Below, piece by piece: positions 15,066 through 21,812 of a DNA stretch of 25,721 nt. A program made the translations under genes and the position numbers. This stretch comes from CAJPPJ01 sp963545265 (lineage in GTDB: Bacteria > Bacillota_I > Bacilli_A > RF39 > UBA660). The stretch covers positions 1 to 25,721 of the forward strand of contig CAUUHY010000011.1 of the NCBI GenBank assembly GCA_963545265.1, written 5' to 3'. Within the stretch, counting starts at the first letter, position 1, and every line of letters begins with the position of its first letter. The notes under the pieces are model-generated. The model was not told the origin of the DNA and did no database searches. It saw only the letters and a program-made list of their open reading frames with translations.

Positions 15066-15093
15066 AATATATTAACTATTTATAATTTAACAA
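15066..15093 (-). promoter_or_regulatory. Possible promoter of the 144-residue gene
   Basis: On the minus strand: TTGTTA (15088-15093), 16-base spacer, TATATT (15066-15071). In such A+T-rich sequence this is suggestive only. Confidence 0.35.
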
Positions 15094-15120
15094 CAACAAA
15101 TAAAAATTTAATCATGTAAA

Positions 15121-15642
15121 TTACCATTCGTTATTAAAATAATAATTATGACTCATTTCATCTTCTAAAGTAGTTTTTTCATCATGTCCTGGATATATAG
15201 TTATATCTTTTGGAAAAGTTTTTATATATTCAATAGATTTTTTCATATCTTCTACATTTCCGCCTAAATCACACCTTCCTATTTCATGTTTAAATAAAAA
15301 GTCTCCACTAAATAATACTTTCTCTTTTTCAAAATAAATACTTATAGAATCATCTGTGTGACCTTTAGTAATAAGTCTTTTAAAATTAAAACTTCCTATT
15401 TTGTTATCATCTTCTAAATTACTATAATCATATATATTATATTTAGATTTAAAATTAGGAAGTGCTCCTACATGATCAAAATGATGATGGGTAATTATTA
15501 TTCCAACTATTTTCTTATTATCAGTATTTTTAATTATTTCTTCATAATTATCAGCTGGATCTATTATTAATATTTCATTATTATTTTCTAATATATAACA
15601 GTTAGTTTCTAAACTACCTAATATCAATCTTTTTATTTTCAT
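15121..15642 (-). CDS. Metallo-beta-lactamase-fold hydrolase (glyoxalase II-like, YqgX type)
   Basis: A 173-residue metallo-hydrolase with the full set of metal ligands: HHHFDH (52-57, ligands His52, His54, Asp56, His57), GHT with His95, SGD with Asp114, and PGH with His153. The start LGSLETNCYIL and the segment IIDPADNYEEI match the compact hydroxyacylglutathione-hydrolase-like proteins of Firmicutes, which lack the C-terminal domain of true glyoxalase II. The substrate is probably a thioester but cannot be fixed here. The gene starts 32 bases after rpmF, with an intrinsic terminator in between, so it is expressed by read-through or from an unseen promoter. The ribosome site is AGGAG. Confidence 0.9.
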   Translation of the reverse strand: MKIKRLILGSLETNCYILENNNEILIIDPADNYEEIIKNTDNKKIVGIIITHHHFDHVGALPNFKSKYNIYDYSNLEDDNKIGSFNFKRLITKGHTDDSISIYFEKEKVLFSGDFLFKHEIGRCDLGGNVEDMKKSIEYIKTFPKDITIYPGHDEKTTLEDEMSHNYYFNNEW

Positions 15643-15654
15643 ATATTTCTCCTA

Positions 15655-15685
15655 ATAAAAAAATGCTAACTTAATTATTTAGCAT
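15655..15685 (-). terminator. Intrinsic terminator at the end of rpmF
   Basis: ATGCTAA (15663-15669) pairs with TTAGCAT (15679-15685) around a 9-base loop. A run of seven T follows on the minus strand. The hairpin includes the last codons and stop of rpmF. Confidence 0.75.
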
Positions 15686-15872
15686 CTTTAGTGTTTTCTT
15701 CTTTTTTAATTACTTGTTTACCTTTATACATTCCACATTTTGGGCATACTCTATGAGCTTTAATTGCAGTCTTACAATTTGGACACACAAATAAATTAAC
15801 TGCTTCTAATGCGTTATGAGATCTTCTCATTCTTTTTCTAGTTTTTGATACTTTTCTAAATGGTACAGCCAT
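15675..15872 (-). CDS. rpmF: Ribosomal protein L32
   Basis: Large-subunit protein bL32. MAVPFRKVSKTRKRMRRSH is the typical basic start. A zinc ribbon follows with CPNC (30-33) and CPKCGMY (43-49), so this is the zinc-binding form. At 65 residues it is slightly longer than usual because of a charged C-terminal tail (KKEENTKDAK). It is transcribed divergently from tmcAL. The ylbN (DUF177) gene that often lies between tmcAL and rpmF in Bacilli is missing. A strong promoter precedes it, and the ribosome site is AAGGAAG. Confidence 0.96.
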   Translation of the reverse strand: MAVPFRKVSKTRKRMRRSHNALEAVNLFVCPNCKTAIKAHRVCPKCGMYKGKQVIKKEENTKDAK

Positions 15873-15927
15873 GATACACTTCCTTTCTTACAGTTTTAAA
15901 ATATTTTTTAAAATTTAATACAATAAT

Positions 15928-15956
15928 ATATTACACATTTATACTCTTGATGTCAA
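15928..15956 (-). promoter_or_regulatory. Promoter of rpmF
   Basis: On the minus strand: consensus -35 TTGACA (15951-15956), 17-base spacer, -10 TAATAT (15928-15933). It is the best -35 box in the window, in keeping with a highly expressed ribosomal gene. Confidence 0.75.
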
Positions 15957-15968
15957 ACAATTTAATAT

Positions 15969-15997
15969 TTGCTTAATTTTTTTTATCATATTAAAAT
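15969..15997 (+). promoter_or_regulatory. Promoter of tmcAL
   Basis: TTGCTT (15969-15974), 17-base spacer, TAAAAT (15992-15997). GAGGG then lies just before the ATG at 16015. It is back-to-back with the rpmF promoter. Confidence 0.5.
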
Positions 15998-16014
15998 ATC
16001 TAGAAAGAGGGTTT

Positions 16015-17085
16015 ATGAAAAAAGTAGGTTTAATAGTTGAATATAATCCATTACATAATGGACATTTAATACATATAGAAAATGCTAAAAAATTAGATAA
16101 AGATACTTTATTAATAGCAGTTGTAAGTGGAAACTATACACAAAGAGGAGAATTATCAATTATTTCCAAATGGGAAAAGACTTTACTTGCTCTAAATCAC
16201 GGTATAGATATAGTTATAGAACTTCCCCTACCATTTTCTATAATGTCTTCTGATTATTTTAGTTACGCAGCTATTACTACACTAAACAAATTAAATATTG
16301 ATACTGTAACTTTTGGTAGTGAAACTGAAAATATCAAAGATTTAGAAGATATGGCAGATAAATTAATTAACGAAGATAATGAATTTTTTAAAAAGAATTT
16401 AAAACGAGGTTTTGATACAAAAAAAATAATAAACAAACTACTAACTAAAGAACATATTTTACCTAATGATACACTTGCTATATCATATATTAAAACTATT
16501 AAAGAAAACAATTTTAATATTGATTATCAAACATATAAAAGAGATAATAACTACTTAAAAAGTGCATCTAATATAAGAAATAGTTTAGGTAGTGAAAGCT
16601 TATTAGATTTAGTACCTCTTGATACTGCAAATATATTAAAGAACAAAAAAGAAGTTAATTACTTTAATTATCTAAAATATAAAATACTAAGTGAAAAAGA
16701 GAGAATTAAAGATTATTTATTAGTAGACGAAGGCATAGAAAATAAAATATTAAAAGAAATAGATAAGTCAACTTCACTTGATGAATTTATTAATAAATTA
16801 ATATCTAAAAGATATTCTAAAAACAAAGTTAAAAGAACTTTATTATGTATATTACTATCTATAAAAAAAGAAAATAAAGTATTACCTAATTATATTAGAG
16901 TATTAGGTTTTAATAAAAAAGGTCAAAAATATTTAAAGACTTTAAAAGATGTAAATATTATTACTAATATTAAAAATAATAAAGATTTTGAACTTGAAAT
17001 ATCAACTGATAAACTATATTGTTTTTTTAATAATATAGATATTAATTCTTATTTAAATAAACCAATAATAAAAAGCAATGATTAA
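16015..17085 (+). CDS. tmcAL: tRNA(Met) cytidine acetate ligase TmcAL (YlbM)
   Basis: TmcAL makes N4-acetylcytidine at the wobble base of elongator tRNA-Met from acetate and ATP. The N-terminus GLIVEYNPLHNGHLIHIENA has the nucleotidyltransferase HxGH-type motif (HNGH, 14-17). SGNYTQRGE (38-46), KWEKTLLALNHGIDIVIELP, FGSE and the later SASNIRNSL are all characteristic of YlbM. At 356 residues it is shorter than the Bacillus protein (about 415 as I recall), chiefly in the C-terminal part. It is one of only two plus-strand genes here and converges on the HAM1-family gene at a shared terminator. The identification is firm. Confidence 0.94.
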   Translation: MKKVGLIVEYNPLHNGHLIHIENAKKLDKDTLLIAVVSGNYTQRGELSIISKWEKTLLALNHGIDIVIELPLPFSIMSSDYFSYAAITTLNKLNIDTVTFGSETENIKDLEDMADKLINEDNEFFKKNLKRGFDTKKIINKLLTKEHILPNDTLAISYIKTIKENNFNIDYQTYKRDNNYLKSASNIRNSLGSESLLDLVPLDTANILKNKKEVNYFNYLKYKILSEKERIKDYLLVDEGIENKILKEIDKSTSLDEFINKLISKRYSKNKVKRTLLCILLSIKKENKVLPNYIRVLGFNKKGQKYLKTLKDVNIITNIKNNKDFELEISTDKLYCFFNNIDINSYLNKPIIKSND

Positions 17086-17107
17086 AATTTCATTGCTTTT
17101 TATTTTT
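17071..17107. terminator. Bidirectional terminator between tmcAL and the HAM1-family gene
   Basis: An 11-bp perfect stem (AAAAGCAATGA at 17071-17081 with TCATTGCTTTT at 17090-17100, 8-base loop) has T-rich tails on both strands (TATTTTTT on plus, TTTTATTATT on minus). The tmcAL stop codon is in the loop. Confidence 0.85.
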
Positions 17108-17682
17108 TACATTTTATTATTTTTAAACCATTCTGCAAAATCATACTTAGCAGTACCCCAAAATTTTGCTTCATAATCTCTATCTTTTTCTCTTAACTCA
17201 ATTAATGTTTCAGTTTCACCATCTGGAATATAAAATTTATCATGCCATCTTCCTAGATTACCTCTTGCAGTTTTAGCTATCGTACCAGATCCACCTCCAG
17301 TAAATACAATTGGTTCTTCACCTGGTTCACAATATGCAAAACAATCTTCTAATCTTGCTTTTCTATTAGTTTCGTTTTGAAAAAGTTCTAAAAATTTATC
17401 TACTCCAATTTGTTTATCAAAATACGCATTATATGGGCCAGGAAGACCTCCTAGTGCATCTATGTATAAACCTGAATCAGATTTAATACAAGGCCTACCT
17501 AATTTTTCACAAGCATATTTTACACTAAATTTAACTACTTCTTCACAACTTTTTGCTTGTATTTCAATAATCTCAAAATCAGGATTTTTAATTTCAATAT
17601 CAAATCCATACATATCTTTAAAAATATGTTGAGCTTCATCAAATTTTCCTTTATTTCCAGTTAAATATATTGGCTTTTCCAT
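17107..17682 (-). CDS. Non-canonical purine NTP pyrophosphatase, HAM1/RdgB family
   Basis: Removes ITP, XTP and their deoxy forms by cleavage to the monophosphate and PPi. Evidence is the N-terminal YLTGNKGKFDEAQ (6-18), the KSDSGLYIDALGGLPGPYNAYFDKQIG block (67-93) and FTGGGSGTIA. The form PGPYxxxFxxxxG resembles the archaeal/eukaryotic ITPase branch rather than the GVYSAR of RdgB. At 191 residues the length is normal. A Trp/Tyr-rich C-terminus (RWHDKFYIPDGE, KFWGTAKYDFAEW) differs from the usual FGYDPxF region. It lies 86 bases behind the pyrophosphatase gene, which would remove its PPi product. TATAAT-like boxes are present in the gap, but no complete promoter is clear. Confidence 0.85.
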   Translation of the reverse strand: MEKPIYLTGNKGKFDEAQHIFKDMYGFDIEIKNPDFEIIEIQAKSCEEVVKFSVKYACEKLGRPCIKSDSGLYIDALGGLPGPYNAYFDKQIGVDKFLELFQNETNRKARLEDCFAYCEPGEEPIVFTGGGSGTIAKTARGNLGRWHDKFYIPDGETETLIELREKDRDYEAKFWGTAKYDFAEWFKNNKM

Positions 17683-17768
17683 TTTGTTATCCTCAAACTT
17701 AATTATATTATATAATTTTTCAACAATTATTCGTTAGAAACTAAATCAAGTAAAAATAAAATTTAAAT

Positions 17769-18113
17769 TCATCTAATAATAACTGAATCAAAATATTTTT
17801 CTTGAAATTCTGTTAAAGCTCTAATAGCATCATCTGAATAATCTTTTCCTTCTTTTGACACTATAAGTTTATCATCATCATCATTTGTTCTATGAATTAT
17901 AGCTATTACTTTCCCTTTAGACTCTTCAACTGGTTCATATTCTCCTAGTAAATAAGCATCTAATTCTTCACCATCTCCGCTTATTGTATTTGGGATGAAT
18001 CCATAGTTTATCATATACATAAATCCATGTTTAGGATGTCTAGTTCCAAGTGGTCTATCTATTTTTATTTCTACTTCTTTTTCTAAATAATCTTTAGCAT
18101 TTACTTTATCCAT
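17769..18113 (-). CDS. Short inorganic pyrophosphatase
   Basis: Hydrolyses PPi to two phosphates. The core IDRPLGTRHPKHGFMYMINYGFIPNTISGDGEELDAYLLG corresponds to the family I active-site region (YGF/YIP and DGxxLDA). The protein has only 114 residues against about 170 for the classic enzyme. Similar short family I-like proteins annotated as inorganic diphosphatase occur in Firmicutes. Activity is an inference: not all metal-binding acids of the classic site can be placed by eye. The gene is part of the mraY-mscL-rluA-like run, 20 bases after the pseudouridine synthase. Ribosome site AGGAG. Confidence 0.8.
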   Translation of the reverse strand: MDKVNAKDYLEKEVEIKIDRPLGTRHPKHGFMYMINYGFIPNTISGDGEELDAYLLGEYEPVEESKGKVIAIIHRTNDDDDKLIVSKEGKDYSDDAIRALTEFQEKYFDSVIIR

Positions 18114-18133
18114 TATTTTTCTCCTAAATATAA

Positions 18134-18796
18134 TTATTGTTCTTTTCGAATAAACTTAAAATTATTAAAAATACTACTCATATCTTCTTTATCAATATAT
18201 GAAAATTTCATATATTCTTTTGTAACAGGATGAATAAACTCTAAACTATAACACATTAATGCTATTCCACCTTTTTCTTTATTACCATATCTATAATCTC
18301 CATAAAGTGGATGATTACGAGAAGAAAATTGCAATCTTATTTGATGATGTCTTCCTGTTAATAAATTGATTTTAACTAAAGCATAATTTTGATACTTTTC
18401 TAAAATTTGATAATCAAGTTTAGAATATTTACCATTTTTATCTATTACACTATTAGTATCTTTTTTTAAAATATAATCTATAAATGTATCACTTTCTTTT
18501 AAACCATTATCTTTTACTACTGCTAAATAAGTTTTATTTATTTTATTATTTTGTATATCTTTACTTAATCTTTCTGCAGCTTTAGATGTCTTAGCAAGTA
18601 ACATGATACCACCTACTACTCTATCTAATCTATGTAAAAGACCAAGATATACATTACCTGGTTTATTATACTTAAGTTTTAAATAACTTTTAACTTCTTC
18701 TACTAAAGAATCATCGTTAGTATAATCTTTTTGGCTTAACATATTTCTTGGTTTATACACTATAATTATATGATTATCTTCATAACATATTTTCAT
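18134..18796 (-). CDS. RluA-family pseudouridine synthase
   Basis: Isomerises uridine to pseudouridine in rRNA or tRNA. The catalytic motif LLHRLDRVVGG (53-63) carries the catalytic Asp58. It is preceded by the usual start EDNHIIIVYKPRNMLSQ and followed by KTYLAVV and a C-terminal GRHHQIRLQFS...PLYGDYRYG. The 220 residues are only the catalytic domain, with no N-terminal S4 domain, as in YhcT/RluC-short members. The target base cannot be told. It starts one base after the mscL stop, so it is cotranscribed. Confidence 0.92.
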   Translation of the reverse strand: MKICYEDNHIIIVYKPRNMLSQKDYTNDDSLVEEVKSYLKLKYNKPGNVYLGLLHRLDRVVGGIMLLAKTSKAAERLSKDIQNNKINKTYLAVVKDNGLKESDTFIDYILKKDTNSVIDKNGKYSKLDYQILEKYQNYALVKINLLTGRHHQIRLQFSSRNHPLYGDYRYGNKEKGGIALMCYSLEFIHPVTKEYMKFSYIDKEDMSSIFNNFKFIRKEQ

Positions 18797-18797
18797 A

Positions 18798-19181
18798 TTA
18801 TTTATTTTTCTTTTTTAGTAAATCTCTGATTTCTTCTAAAGCTTTTAGTTCATCAGATTTTTCTGGTTTTTCTTCTTTCTTATCATCATCTTGTTTTTTC
18901 ATAATTTTATTAATTACTTTAACCATTAAGAAAATACAAAATGCTACGATTAAGAAATCAACGATATTTTGAATAAACATACCGTATTTAACGGTGGCTG
19001 ATCCAATTTTAATTGTCAAATCAGTAAAGTTAACTTTTCCTAATAATATACCTAAAAGTGGCATTAAAACGTCATTTACTAATGATGTTACTATTTTTCC
19101 AAAAGCTGCTCCAATTATAACCCCTACAGCTAAATCCATTACGTTACCTCTCATAACGAATGTTTTGAACTCTTTAAACAT
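18798..19181 (-). CDS. mscL: Large-conductance mechanosensitive channel
   Basis: Osmotic-downshift safety valve in the cytoplasmic membrane. I choose the ATG at 19181 (MFKEFKTFVMRGNVMDLAVGV), which follows AAGGAGGAAGGT; the longer frame from 19211 overlaps mraY and lacks a site. The 127 residues show the classic N-terminal helix, TM1 (MDLAVGVIIGAAFGKIVTSLVNDVLMPLLG, about 15-44), a short periplasmic loop, TM2 (FIQNIVDFLIVAFCIFLMVKVI, about 69-90) and a charged C-terminal helix (LKALEEIRDLL). Gaps are 20 bases to mraY and 1 base to the rluA-like gene. Confidence 0.95.
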   Translation of the reverse strand: MFKEFKTFVMRGNVMDLAVGVIIGAAFGKIVTSLVNDVLMPLLGILLGKVNFTDLTIKIGSATVKYGMFIQNIVDFLIVAFCIFLMVKVINKIMKKQDDDKKEEKPEKSDELKALEEIRDLLKKKNK

Positions 19182-19201
19182 ACCTTCCTCCTTCTTATTA
19201 A

Positions 19202-20188
19202 TTATAACCATACTCCATAATAAATTCCAGCCATTGATAAAATAAAACCTATTACTAAAAAGAATTTTACTATATCAGGTTCCATCCAACCTTTTTTTTC
19301 TAAATTGTGATGAAGTGGTGTCATTAAGAATAATTTTCTATGGAAAAAATACATCCAAAAGTTTTGTAAAATAACACTTATTGTTTCTACAACAAAGACT
19401 CCTGCTACTACAAGTAAAGTTAACTCTTTATGCGTAAGAATAGCAATCATCCCCATAACAGCACCTATGCTTAAACTTCCAATATCTCCCATAAATATTT
19501 TAGCAGGATATACGTTGAATACTAAAAACCCTAGTATTGATCCAAATAACAACATAATAAAAAATGCTAACTCTATTTTTCCTACTACCATAGAAATTAG
19601 TCCAAATGCTATAAAAGCTACAATTGATAACGATGCTGCAAGACCATCAAGACCATCTGTAAGATTAACTGCATTAGATGAACCAACTAAAATAAGTAAA
19701 ATAAAAGGTCCATATAACCAACCTAAATTAACTTTTATACCAAGAGTTGATACTTGAAAAAACGTTGATCCACCTGCTTGTAAATATAAGAAAAACAGTA
19801 TAATACCAACAATAAATTGTAATGTAAATTTAGATATAGTTGTTAATCCTTCATTGTTTTTCTTTTTTAACGATAAATAATCATCTATTCCACCTATTAA
19901 AGCATATGATAAAAACGTAATTATTATAATCATTAAATCGCTAGTCAATTTTATTTTACCTATTAATATAAGTAGTAAAGTTATAACTAGTGTAGGTATT
20001 ATAAATATTAATCCTCCCATTGTAGGAATCCCTTGTTTCTTAGAATGTTCTTTTGATAAATAACTGCTAATATTTTGTCCGAATTTTTTCTTCTTTAATA
20101 TTGGTATTAAAATAAATCCCAAAGCAATTGAAAATAAAAAACTGCACATTATTAAAAGAACTGATTTTGTAATTAATAAAATTCCCAT
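19202..20188 (-). CDS. mraY: Phospho-N-acetylmuramoyl-pentapeptide-transferase
   Basis: Integral membrane enzyme moving phospho-MurNAc-pentapeptide from UDP to undecaprenyl phosphate (lipid I). Diagnostic segments are KEHSKKQGIPTMGGL (47-60), GGIDDYLSLKKKNNEGL (99-115, with Asp102/Asp103), NAVNLTDGLDGLA (172-184), NVYPAKIFMGDIGSL (225-239) and TPLHHNLEKKGW (290-301). About ten hydrophobic helices fill its 328 residues. It is away from any mur/fts cluster and instead follows a glucosaminidase-domain gene and an anchored unknown protein, with mscL behind it. Ribosome site GAGGAAAT. Confidence 0.95.
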   Translation of the reverse strand: MGILLITKSVLLIMCSFLFSIALGFILIPILKKKKFGQNISSYLSKEHSKKQGIPTMGGLIFIIPTLVITLLLILIGKIKLTSDLMIIIITFLSYALIGGIDDYLSLKKKNNEGLTTISKFTLQFIVGIILFFLYLQAGGSTFFQVSTLGIKVNLGWLYGPFILLILVGSSNAVNLTDGLDGLAASLSIVAFIAFGLISMVVGKIELAFFIMLLFGSILGFLVFNVYPAKIFMGDIGSLSIGAVMGMIAILTHKELTLLVVAGVFVVETISVILQNFWMYFFHRKLFLMTPLHHNLEKKGWMEPDIVKFFLVIGFILSMAGIYYGVWL

Positions 20189-20200
20189 ATTTCCTCTTTT

Positions 20201-20710
20201 CTATTTAATTTTGTAATTATATACTTCTTTTTGATTATAAAATTTTATGTTATCTTTTGCAAAATCTAATACTTTAAAATAAGCTTCTTTACAAATAGAT
20301 TCATCATCTTTACAGTTATATTTTATAGTTTTCAAATCATAAGTACCTGATACTTGAATTTCACCTTTATCTTTATCTAAAGTATATGTAAACTCGATAA
20401 TTTCTCCAGTAGAAACTATAGATAAATTTTTAATAATGTTGTTTTCTTCTCTTTCAATAAACAAAAAAGAATATGTTTTATTTTCTATATTAAAAGATTC
20501 ATATTTATAATTATCTATTTTTTTATTGTAAAAACTTTCTACATCTCCACTTGTCTTTACATAAAAATTTTCTTCTTGAACATATGAATTTAATTTTAAA
20601 TATTCTTCTAATTTTTCTTTATGATTTACTAAATATTCTTGCTTTATTACAAAAAGTAAAAGCATTATTAAACTCAATATTATTACTATAAATACCTTTT
20701 TATTCTTCAT
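20201..20710 (-). CDS. Membrane-anchored hypothetical protein, 169 residues
   Basis: No family recognised. One N-terminal hydrophobic helix (about residues 6-22, VFIVIILSLIMLLLFVI) without a lipobox precedes an extracytoplasmic domain rich in Lys, Tyr and Asn with alternating beta-strand character. Two cysteines (in YNCKDDESICKEAY) could form a disulfide. It sits one base after the glucosaminidase-domain gene and 12 bases before mraY, so it probably serves at the cell envelope. That is inference from context only. Confidence 0.75.
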   Translation of the reverse strand: MKNKKVFIVIILSLIMLLLFVIKQEYLVNHKEKLEEYLKLNSYVQEENFYVKTSGDVESFYNKKIDNYKYESFNIENKTYSFLFIEREENNIIKNLSIVSTGEIIEFTYTLDKDKGEIQVSGTYDLKTIKYNCKDDESICKEAYFKVLDFAKDNIKFYNQKEVYNYKIK

Positions 20711-20711
20711 A

Positions 20712-21746
20712 TTATCTTCCTGTAACTTCTTTTGCTTTTTTAGCCATCGTAGTTCCTATTTTACTAATATTATTAATCCAGTGATCTTTTCCTGTAGTTA
20801 AATATTTTTGAGCTATCCCACTTAATCCCTTACCATTAAAATACTTACCACCTGGAGTTAAATAATTAGTTTTTAATTTAGAAGCTTGTTTATCAATAAA
20901 CTCTTCTTTACTATTATATCCACTAAAACCACCTTCATGATTTGAGACAGAACAAGGTCTAGTACCTTTACCACGATATCCTCCTAAATTATTACAAAGT
21001 CTTGCAAGTCTTTCACTAGCCCAACCAGATTCATGAGCGTCAATTGACATAATACCTATTGCATTTATTCCATGATCTTTTTCAGCTTTAATAAATGCAG
21101 GAGCTAATGGTATAAAATTTTTTACTCTAGAATCTCTTCCTTCAGCATATTTTGTAATTGTTAAAGTAAGTTCTGATACTGTTAAATTGCTTGGTTTAGT
21201 TAAATCATTTGGATCAAATGTAGCTGTACCAGTACAACTATCTCCACTACACAAATTAGGATCAACGTTTGTATTTGATGAAGAAGTTTGATTATTTTCT
21301 TTATTTTTCTTTTCTGCTTCTTCTCTTATTTTATTATTGTTTTCTCGTTCTACTCTTCTTTTTTCTCTTTCCGCTTCTATTTTTTGATTTTCTATTTCTT
21401 TTAAATTTTTTTCTTGAACTTTTAAAGATTCTACTTTTTCCATAGAAGCATTATTATAACAACTTAAAAATGCATTTTTGGAATCAGTACTATTATCAAG
21501 TACACCTATTAATAAACTTAATATAGTTGGAACAACAAAGAATAAAACAGCATAAAATATCCTTTTACCACTAGTACTTATTGCTTTAGCTCTTAATTTT
21601 TCATCGTTAGTTACTATTGCTTTTATAAAATCAAAACTAATGAAAAAAATAAGTAATATAGGTATTATAAGTTGAATAAGTCCAATAATATATTTAACTA
21701 AAACTATAACAGATAAAAAAGAATAACTTTCACAAATATTTTCCAT
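20712..21746 (-). CDS. Two-helix membrane protein with coiled coil and C-terminal glucosaminidase domain
   Basis: The 344 residues have two N-terminal transmembrane helices (about 11-37 and 63-82) joined by a short charged loop (TNDEKLRAKAISTSGKR). This layout recalls the small two-helix VirB2/pilin-like proteins of conjugation systems, as a similarity by eye. Residues about 102-150 are a Lys/Glu coiled coil, then a Ser/Asn linker with a Cys pair (166, 171). The C-terminal half (about 188-344) resembles a peptidoglycan N-acetylglucosaminidase (LytG/FlgJ type): HGINAIGIMSIDAHESGWASERLARLCNNLGGYRG, with Glu239 as the likely catalytic acid, and a late GIAQKYLTTGKDHW. Two cysteines (251, 265) flank the active site. 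It is the promoter-proximal gene of the mraY run. Confidence 0.75.
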   Translation of the reverse strand: MENICESYSFLSVIVLVKYIIGLIQLIIPILLIFFISFDFIKAIVTNDEKLRAKAISTSGKRIFYAVLFFVVPTILSLLIGVLDNSTDSKNAFLSCYNNASMEKVESLKVQEKNLKEIENQKIEAEREKRRVERENNNKIREEAEKKNKENNQTSSSNTNVDPNLCSGDSCTGTATFDPNDLTKPSNLTVSELTLTITKYAEGRDSRVKNFIPLAPAFIKAEKDHGINAIGIMSIDAHESGWASERLARLCNNLGGYRGKGTRPCSVSNHEGGFSGYNSKEEFIDKQASKLKTNYLTPGGKYFNGKGLSGIAQKYLTTGKDHWINNISKIGTTMAKKAKEVTGR

Positions 21747-21764
21747 AAAAACCTCTACAACACT

Positions 21765-21773
21765 AGTATATCA
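21765..21773 (-). promoter_or_regulatory. Extended -10 promoter of the glucosaminidase-mraY run
   Basis: Minus strand TGATATACT, lying between the terminator at 21785-21812 and the gene start at 21746. No clear -35 box. Confidence 0.55.
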
Positions 21774-21784
21774 TTATTTTAAAG

Positions 21785-21812
21785 TTAAAGAAAAGATGAT
21801 ATTAATCATCTT
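21785..21812 (-). terminator. Intrinsic terminator of the 706-residue protein gene
   Basis: An 8-bp perfect stem (AAGATGAT at 21793-21800 with ATCATCTT at 21805-21812, 4-base loop) is followed on the minus strand by TTTTCTTT. It overlaps the TAA stop at 21811-21813. Confidence 0.7.

Noticed and set aside
16263..16511. Minus-strand open frame inside tmcAL
   Set aside because: Shadow of the well-conserved tmcAL coding sequence with no start signals.
19182..19211. Ten-residue N-terminal extension of MscL
   Set aside because: It overlaps mraY, has no ribosome site, and the family N-terminus begins at MFKEFK behind AAGGAGG.
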